Shown here piece after piece: positions 57,090-64,000 of a stretch of DNA of 64,000 nt. The stretch's first letter is position 1. The number at the start of each line of letters is the position of its first letter. The DNA is from Flaveria trinervia. Lineage: Eukaryota; Streptophyta; Magnoliopsida; Asterales; Asteraceae. The stretch covers positions 72,850,080 through 72,914,079 of the forward strand of contig CM046452.1 in assembly GCA_025506515.1 (NCBI GenBank). Reading direction: 5' to 3'. Position numbers and translations under genes: made by a program. Under the pieces are notes generated by a model that saw only the letters and a list, made by a program, of their open reading frames with translations, had not been told where the DNA came from and did not search any database.

Positions 57090-58508
57090 TGAGTTGAGAC
57101 TTGATCTGCTAAAGGGGAGCAACATCGTACTCATCTTGCTGAGATGAATGATGTTTATCCTTAATCATGTGTTCCTCTGCAGTCGGGGCTAAGGTCACGG
57201 CACCCTGATCTTGATTCTTCTTGGTCCACCTCTCACTAGCTTGTGTGGCACCCGATGCAGATGCATCACCTTCGTCTTCATCATCTCCTCCATCTCCTGC
57301 ACCTTCATCGTCTCCTCCCTCTGTTTCATCCTCATCATCATCCTCTTCATCATCATCCTTATCATCATCGTCATCACCATCGTCATCACCATCTCTTTCT
57401 CTTATCTTCAGAGGGCATCCTTTGTTCCTTTAAGCTTGAGCATTATGGTCTTTTTGGCATCCTCCAACTCCTCAATCTTCTTAATGGATAGAACTTTATG
57501 CTCCTAGAGTTGGGCAATCTCTTGACTTTGAGCAGCCATATGTTGAGCCTGATCCTCTATGAGCTGGGCCTGCTGAGTGATCTGCTGTGCTTAGGTAGCA
57601 TTCTGCTCCACAAGCTATTTGATTTGTGCAGTTCTTTCCTCGTCAGCAGCCCACAACTTTAGCACCATCCTATTAAGTGCTGCCAGCTGATCCTCTACCC
57701 CAACAGAAGGTAGGGAGGATCCTGTAGTGAATGGCTGGTGGGACGATGGTTCGGGCTGGTGGCTAGTGGTAGTGGTGATGGCTGTGGTGAATTGGGGTGG
57801 TGGTATATGTGTGGGTGGTGATGGGTAGGTTGTAATGATGGTGGAAGTAATGTAGATGGGTGGTGGAGTGGTTGTAGTAGTGATGGTGGGTAATGTGGTA
57901 GTAATGGTGGTGGTAGCTGTGGTGGAGGTGGAGGGAAGTGTGGTAGTGATTGGTGGTGTGGTAGTGGTGGTGGTAGAAGTAGTGGCTGAGGTGGTGGTTG
58001 TGGCTGTAGCAGAGGTCAATGTAAACTTTAGTCTCTTCCCCTTCTTGCCATAGGGTTGAGCCATTCTCTTCTTCTTTATGCCTTTAGACAATGTGGCTCC
58101 CCCTTGGCCACAGGGTGGGTCTGGGGTATAAGAAGGATCTGTAGCAGTAGTAACAGCATCCTCAGACTCTCCTGGGTGTCCACCAACCGCCCTAATACCT
58201 CTCTCTGTGGCTACGACACAGCTCCCCACCGTTCGCACCAGAGACTCTTCCCCAGACTCCTCCTCCTCCATCTGAAAGTCAGGGTGAATAGGAGCTGGTT
58301 TGGTTCCACCCAAACCATCCCTTCCCTGATCAACATCATGATCATCACCATCGGAGTCATCGGAGGGAAGAGCAATCTGCTCTACATCCGAGTCAATGTC
58401 CTTGTGACGCCACTTTCGCTGAGCTGGCGCAACGTAGTCTTCTCTAGCCAAATGCCCAAATAGTCTATTTATAGGGGGCTTTACCTGCTTGCCCCTGTAT
58501 ACCTTCAT
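57090..58508 (-). pseudogene. Acidic, Thr-rich and coiled-coil middle of the envelope-like ORF
   Basis: 58508-57615 is an open frame of 297 codons: KVYRGKQVKPPINRLFGHL, an acidic stretch (PSDDSDGDDHDVDQGRDGLG), then a Thr/Pro/Ser low-complexity segment of about 100 residues. 57615-57440 continues as a heptad-like, Gln-rich segment (AQQITQQAQLIEDQAQHMAA) broken by two stops, consistent with a coiled coil. 57410-57220 is almost pure Asp/Glu with GATGATGAT repeats, and a TAG near 57110 separates it in frame from the C-terminal part. Low-complexity expansion makes this region variable between copies. Confidence 0.55.
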
Positions 58509-59266
58509 TCTTCCAATAGTGGTATCATCCAGATCTTGAGAGATACAACATCATGGCTATCCTTAGGCAAAGATGGAAGCTTCTCATCAATGATCATCTG
58601 CAGAAATCTCGGGTACATGTAGAAGCCCTCTGTCCCTTTTGACTCTATATTCTCGATCAAGTAGGAGAAAATCATGTTGGAGAAGCTGAAGGGGTGATTC
58701 AGCACTAGTGCCATGTAGGCATTCTGGATTTGGTCAGATAAATCATCAAATCCACCCTTTCGAGAAGCAATGCACTTCAGGATGACATGAGCTAGATACT
58801 TGAACTGGGGACACAGGTTGCTTTTATTGAGCACACTTGCATTGATGTCCCCAGTGTACCTCATCCGTAGAAAGCATCCCCTTACGGTAAGAGGATGTAG
58901 TCTGGTGGGGTAAGCAGCATCATCTCCCAAATCAAGAACACGTCTTAGATCAGCTGCTGTGACCTCAATCTCCTGGCCAAAGATGGAGCTATGTATATTG
59001 TAGGGCTCAGTCGATCAGTCAACGGAAGCACCTTCCTAGAAGGCCTGCTGTATCGACCTATAGGGTGTGCAAGGTGTAGATATCGCTCTATATATCCTCG
59101 ATCTCTTTAGGAATGCTATAATACCAGCAAACTCAGCAGCATTCCAAGTGGTGGCATCCAAGTGAGCACAAATATTGTGCTTGGTGTTTATGATCCACCG
59201 ATCTGCCATGAATCTATAACACAAGACAATACATATTAGATCATCACACAACATAAACCATTTCAC
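58505..59266 (-). pseudogene. N-terminal conserved domain of the envelope-like ORF
   Basis: 59220-59036 carries MADRWIINTKHNICAHLD and FAGIIAFLKRSRIYRAIST; 58930-58505 carries LHPLTVRGCFLRMRYTGDI, QFKYLAHVILKCIASRKGGF, FSFSNMIFSYLIENIE and EGFYMYPRFLQMIIDEKLP. The last two blocks are the signature (FSxMIF..L..N, FxMYPRFLQM) of this plant-specific ORF; the fragment at 19086-18676 is a distant relative. The gap at 58935-59035 is out of frame. The exon-like start is the M at 59207, just after a hydrophobic run upstream that I do not trust as a signal peptide. Confidence 0.6.
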
Positions 59267-59281
59267 TTTAAACTATTTGAG

Positions 59282-60255
59282 ATCATTCTGGTTCAATCGT
59301 GTGATTGAATCATACGATTGAGTTCAATTTGTTGATTTGGTATTCAACTGACTTCAGACGAGCGACTTAGCATGCGACTAGGTTCAGTCGGGTGATTGAG
59401 CCTGCGTTTGAGTTCAGTCGGGCGTATGAGCCTGCGACTGAGTTCAGTCTGGCGACTGAGCTCATTCGCCTCGTTCATTCGGCCGACTGAGTCATTCGGC
59501 CAGCTTAGTCATGCAATTGAGGTTCATCAGGGTGTCCATTCGCATGTCAGACTGTCTGTTCAATTCAAATTCGAATTTTGAGCAAAACTTAATGTTAGAC
59601 GTCGTGGTTTGGCTCATTAGTCTCGCAAGTGACCGATATAACACCTAATAACTTTCAATTTCACAAAATACTTAGTTTTATTAGTTTAATTGTCACACTA
59701 AGTCTCGGTTCTATTTTAGGGTTGAATTCAGTCATTCAGGGCACAAATCGATTGACATTTGAGTAGATTGCATCGCACTGTACCTGTATGAACAATGGCA
59801 ATCGTCAGAAGACAACAATTTGTAATCAAGAAAGGTCAAATGAGAATCGGGCAGAGTAATGACACTATCGAGCGACTTTTGGGCGAATGAGGGGTGATGA
59901 ACATATGCGACCGACTTTAGCCCTATTTATACTGAACCTGGTTTCAATCGGGTGACAGGATCAATTCGCTCTTATCATTCGCATGATTGGATCTCAGTCG
60001 GGCGATTGGTTCAGTCGGTCACATTCAGTCGGCCGACTGGGTTTCAGTCGGGCGACAGACTCATTCGGTCAACCCCATTCAGGCGATTGGTTCAATCTTG
60101 TGATCCAATCGTGTGAGTTTACTCATGCTGATGGTCCAATCGCACGTCTGAGCCATACGTGTGGTTAGTCATGCGATTGGGCTCATACATATGGTCCAAT
60201 CGTACGGCTGGTCCATACTCATAGTCTAGTCGTGCGAATGGCTCATACTTACGAT
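59282..60255. repeat. CGACTGA/GGGCGATT motif clusters between sirevirus pol and the extra ORF
   Basis: Two dense runs, 59282-59545 and 59870-60250, hold AGTCGGGCGA, GCGACTGAG, TTCGGCCGACTGA and CAATCG(C/T)(A/G)(C/T)G words at 12-20 bp spacing in both orientations. A CTATTTATAC text at 59924 precedes the second, as TATTTATAGG precedes the 55.5 kb cluster. Confidence 0.75.
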
Positions 60256-60259
60256 TTTG

Positions 60260-61800
60260 ACTTTATGACCATTTGACACTTAACCCTTTTTAACTATAGA
60301 TAAAACATCTTCAGCATTCTATAGTCACAAACATGACCATTTTAACTTCGAAAATTTTTGATCACCTCAGATGTGATCCTTTTAACATTTGAGAACCCGT
60401 TTTGGTCACCTCAAACGTGACCCTTTTTAGTGATTAGATCCCAGAAAGAATTTCAATACGTAGTCCGACTTTTAACAACTAAACTGACAAAATTAAACAA
60501 ATGAAACTACTAGAACTGAAAAACATAAGTAAAGCATATTTTTGTAGGTTTTGTGAGAGGTGGAAACCCTAAGATAGATATCTAACAAATTTATTTCTAG
60601 AACAGTCAGCATCAAGTTATTTTGACCATAACTGGAACGAATCATTATGGAATCATACATGTAATCAAATCATTCAGGACGTGTTACCAAAATCTTTTGA
60701 TGCTAGATTCTTTTTTTCATCGAGAGTCATTAGCAAGTTTAGTAAATCATACTAGTACTATAAGATGCACACATTGATTTGTACTTCAAGAATTGCCGCC
60801 ACGATGATTTTTAGTATACTTAGTCCACTTAAATCCATACATAGACTTTTAACACAGATTGGTGATGGTTTAAGGTTTAATTATTTTAACAAGTATTTGT
60901 GGATCCCACGCTTATATGGTAATCAACATTCCTCAGGAGATTTTGAGCGGTCTACGGGTATTTTGACAAGAAGAAACTATTCTTAGTGCTTTCAAAGAGA
61001 AGCCAAGCCTCAGGTCAGTGCCACCGCACAACAGAGAGGCGGCAAACAATAATAATTCTAGAATATCTAGGTTATGCTTATCCTCAGGTCAGCGCCACGT
61101 ATAACAGAAAAGCACACAACTATCTTCTATTTGAGCAATTTTATTTATTTATTATTCATTTTTGCACAGATCGCACCAACAACATAGGTTATTAGCTTGA
61201 TTGCTTTTTGCATTTTTCATCATGTGCTTTGCTCATATTATGGTCATCCGCACACATTTGTGGCGTTTATTTTACTCGTCGCCCCTTATTGGAACTCTGT
61301 TGATTGTGCTAACCAGAGATAAGATGATAACCCACAGCTTGTTGAACAACTTAGTTTGATCTTGAGATCACCAACGAGGTCTACTTATCTATTATGTTGA
61401 ATCTACCGACATATCATTTAATGGTCTAGCAACCTCTAGGTCTACTTTCTTTGTGTTACCTTAGTAGTAACTAGTTTTACTATCATTTTTCCTGTTATAT
61501 TGCTCAGACTTCTCAGGCGTATAATTTGAATTTCGCATCTAAATCAATTTAAATCTTTTAAAGTCTTAAATTTGTGTTCCTGTGTAGTATCATTTTCCAT
61601 AGTAATTGAATCGATATCACATATACGATCTCATTTCTTTTAGCTTGCCTGTCCTCCTCCCTTTTTTTAAATCAAATACTAACTTAACCTATTATTCCCC
61701 TAAAATTCTAAGACCGTAAAAGATTTTTGTTTTTAGGATTTTAATAGGTGAAGAAATAAAAATAAAATAAAAGAAAATAAACAAAATTTAAAAAAAATGA
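60260..61800. other. Spacer of the sirevirus, no recognised coding
   Basis: AT-rich. Near 61005-61035 and 61085-61115 there are two copies of CTCAGGTCAG(T/C)GCCAC. No protein family seen. Confidence 0.45.
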
Positions 61801-61804
61801 AATC

Positions 61805-62449
61805 TACTTGTCGGACTGAGTACTGTCATCGTCGGAAAGCACATCACTTTTCTTTTTAACGTCGTTGACCTCTAACAGATATAGAAAACATGGTTTATCA
61901 AAGGTTTTTGTGTAGAGGTTAGCGCGTTGAAAATCCGTATGAATTTTAACCACATCGATTAAATGTTTTTTCAAAGCAATCACACATAAAATGATATTTA
62001 ATCCTGATGTGTTTGGTTTCAGGATGTTGGACCGGATTTTTAGTTACGGCTATTGCAGCAGAATTATCAACAAATATAGGAGTATTAGAGAATTGCAAAC
62101 CGTAGTCCCGCATTTGCTGTTGAATCTAGATGATTTGTGAATAGCAGCTTGCAGCAGCAACATATTCGGCTTCACAGGTTGACAAAGCAACCGAGTTCTG
62201 CTTCTTACATTGCCAGGTCACTAATCTCCTCCCAAAGAATTGACATCCTGCTGACATGGACTTGTAGTTCATTTTGCAACCGTCGTAATCTGAGTCACTA
62301 TATGCTGTAAGCTCGAAGTCATCATCATGAGGATACCATAATCCTAGTGTTGGTGTACCCTTCAGATAACAAAATATCTTTTTAACCCCAATAAGAAGGT
62401 TGACTTTCGGTTTCGCCAGATATCTAGAGCATAGATATGTCACGTACAT
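61805..62449 (-). pseudogene. Sirevirus RNase H
   Basis: 62449-62126 reads YLKGTPTLGLWYPHDDDFEL, TAYSDSDYDGCKMNYKS (D of the active site), CQFFGRRLVTWQCKKQ and VALSTCEAEYVAAASC. After a stop, 62125-61805 continues with FVDNSAAIAVTKNP, HIRLNI, and a C-terminal acidic tail (SDDDSTQSD). RNase H removes the RNA template strand. The stop in the middle inactivates the copy. Confidence 0.8.
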
Positions 62450-62458
62450 GATATCAGG

Positions 62459-63346
62459 TCATGAGGCTGTGAGATACATGAGGGATCCAATCATTCCTTG
62501 GTACATGGTGGCATCAACCAGATCACCATTCTCGTCGGGTGCTACATCATGGTTTGTAGCAAGTGGAGTCCCAGCTATGGAAGCATTCTCCATGTCAAAC
62601 CGACTGAGAATATCCCCTACATACTTGGTCTGATGTAGAAATATGCCCTTTGGTGTTTGATCCACCTGTAACCCGAGAAAAAACTTCATCTCTCCCATGG
62701 CACTCATTTCAAATTCAGCCTTCATTACTGCTTGAAATTCTTTACATAAGCCTTCGTGCTTGGAATCGAAGATTATGTCATCAACATAAATCTGAACAAG
62801 CAGTAGATCACCATCCTTTTCTTTGATGAACAACGTACAGTCAATTACACCTCTGCGAAATCCGTGTTTCACAATGTGAGTTGAGAGTTTTTCATACTGT
62901 GCTCTCGGGGCTTGGTGAAGCCTGTAGAGAGCCTTATCCAGTTTGTAAACTCTATCCCGATGATATGGATCCTCAAATCCTTCAGGTTGACTGACATACA
63001 CTGTTTCCCAGATTTCACCATGAAGAAATGCACTCTTTACATCCAGTTGATAGACTTTAATTTTCATGTAAGAGGCATAGGCTAGGAAGATACGGATGGC
63101 TTCCATTCTCGCCACAGGTGCAAATACTTCATTGTAATCAATACTCTCGACTTGTCAAAATCCTTGAACTACAAGTCGAGCTTTGTTTCTGATAATGACC
63201 CCTTGGTCATCCTTCTTGCATTTTAAGACCCATTTCATGCCAATGACCTTAGCTCCTTTAGGTCTATCCACCAGAGTCCATACACCTAACTTCTTGAATT
63301 GAAAAAGTTCTTCTTGCATGGCACTCACCCAAGCATCATCATTCAA
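62459..63346 (-). pseudogene. Sirevirus reverse transcriptase
   Basis: 63346-63155: WVSAMQEELFQFKKLGVW, GMKWVLKCKKDD, ARLVVQGF. A frame change near 63120-63150 precedes 63115-62459: MEAIRIFLAYASYMKIKVYQ, LDVKSAFLHG (first catalytic D), PEGFEDPYHRDRVYKLDKAL, LLVQIYVDDIIFDSKH (YVDD at the active site), MGEMKFFLGLQVDQ, YVGDILSRF, MIGSLMYLTAS. The TGA at 62461-62459 stands where Arg of RPDIM is usual (CGA to TGA). Copies element RNA into cDNA in the family; inactive here. Confidence 0.85.
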
Positions 63347-64000
63347 GGCATCACTTACATATTTTGGCTCAAATTAAGACACAAAACATCGATAAGCACC
63401 ATCGTGGAGGTAGCCTTTTTCCATTACTGAGGCATAATCAGCTGAATATAGCTGATTTCTTGTCTGTACTCCTGATTATACATCCCCTATGACATTGTCT
63501 AGAGGATGGTAAACATTTGGCATGATCCAGGAGTGATGGGAACAACTATCTTAGAATCAAGATTATGAACGTTTGGTTCCGTATCTGAGGCAGTAGGAGT
63601 GCGAGGTTCTGAAGACTCATAGGCATCAACGTCGGATGCTTGTGGACTTGCAGTAGTAGGAACCTGTTCCTCCTGATCGTTCTGATCATTCTCCACAGCT
63701 TCATCGTCAGAGGAGGAGTCACTTACCTCGCGTGCTCCCCCTGATTGGCTCGACAATGCACCTTGTGAACCAGATGTTGTAGAGTCTTGTGTTGGTGTGT
63801 TTAAGACATCATACATCATTTTGGTTGCTAACTCATCGTCAGAAGTGGAGAGAGAAATGTTGAAGGACTTGAAGAATCCATCATAGTCGAAAAAGAATGC
63901 GGGTCCTTTTCCAGTAGGAGGGGTGGTGTATCTCTGAACTTCCATGTTACACCATACTTCTACTTGACTCGTTGAGTTGTTGTAAACTCTCTTATTCGGT
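63347..64000 (-). pseudogene. Sirevirus integrase-to-RT linker
   Basis: 63945-63499 is an open frame with FFFDYDGFFKSFNIS and long Ser/Asp/Glu-rich text (SDSSSDDEAVENDQNDQEEQ), typical of the low-complexity linker between the integrase and RT of copia polyproteins. Integrase proper would lie at higher coordinates. 63360-63498 joins it to the RT with stops. Confidence 0.65.

Larger units (their letters stand above)
55930..64000 (-). mobile_element. Sirevirus-type Ty1/copia element, right part of pol beyond the window
   Basis: Minus-strand order: integrase-RT linker (63945-63499), RT (63346-62459), RNase H (62449-61805), a spacer with repeat clusters (61800-59280) and an envelope-like extra ORF (59266-56060). 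RT wording (MGEMKFFLGLQVDQTPKGIF, YHRDRVYKLDKALY) and an added ORF after pol are sirevirus characters. Frame breaks show that the copy is inactive. Gag and most of the integrase lie beyond 64000. Confidence 0.85.

Noticed and set aside
57211..58053. Ser-, Leu- and Val-rich ORFs on the + strand
   Set aside because: They are antisense readings of the acidic and Thr-rich low-complexity segments of the minus-strand ORF.

Overview
The window is nuclear DNA of a flowering plant, most likely an Asteraceae species. The best clue is the near-intact Ty3/gypsy Tekay (Del) element, whose Gag and Pol wording is what I associate with lettuce/sunflower-type elements; no database search was possible. About three quarters of the window is LTR-retrotransposon DNA of several ages, much of it nested. 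I recognise one intact host gene, a Rab7-class (RABG) small GTPase of seven exons at 27253-30105 on the + strand.

Layout. 1-802: part of a minus-strand copia-type LTR full of CTTCAG hairpins and tandem repeats. 803-1450: an older LTR-like piece. 2600-11546: a decayed Tat-lineage Ty3/gypsy element with Gag, protease, RT, two RNase H regions and integrase remnants on +, a 57-bp tandem array, a large antisense ORF, and a 3' LTR. Its RT core carries a 457-bp tandem duplication. 14200-16119: copia LTR end, PBS and gag remnant. 16120-18124: solo LTR of Tekay family 1. 18125-19090: minus-strand tail of a sirevirus-like element. 19.2-27 kb: AT-rich intergenic DNA with a large TA/TG microsatellite and a possible copia LTR. 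27.2-30.1 kb: the Rab gene, with a MITE-like insertion in intron 4.

31597-40410 is Tekay element 1, with six in-frame stops and several frameshifts. Its 3' LTR is interrupted by Tekay element 2 (40411-50830), which has nearly identical LTRs, a chromodomain and a full-length pol frame; the only break I see is a one-base frame change between gag and pol. The right flank of element 2 is rearranged: 76 bp of its own leader follow the 3' LTR, and the expected remainder of the element 1 LTR is absent. 50907-54180 is a third, LTR-like stretch carrying a hAT-like MITE with a near-perfect 8-bp target duplication. 54204-54832 is a Cassandra TRIM whose LTRs carry 5S rRNA-derived sequence. From about 55.9 kb to the right edge lies a minus-strand sirevirus (Ty1/copia) with pol and a long, broken, envelope-like extra ORF.

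I found no convincing new gene system. The observations most worth following are the extra ORFs of the Tat and sirevirus elements, the tRNA-like pol III promoter inside the Tekay 2 LTR, the recombinant junction at 50.9 kb, and a degenerate CGCATG/CGACTG motif that clusters in several apparently unrelated elements.
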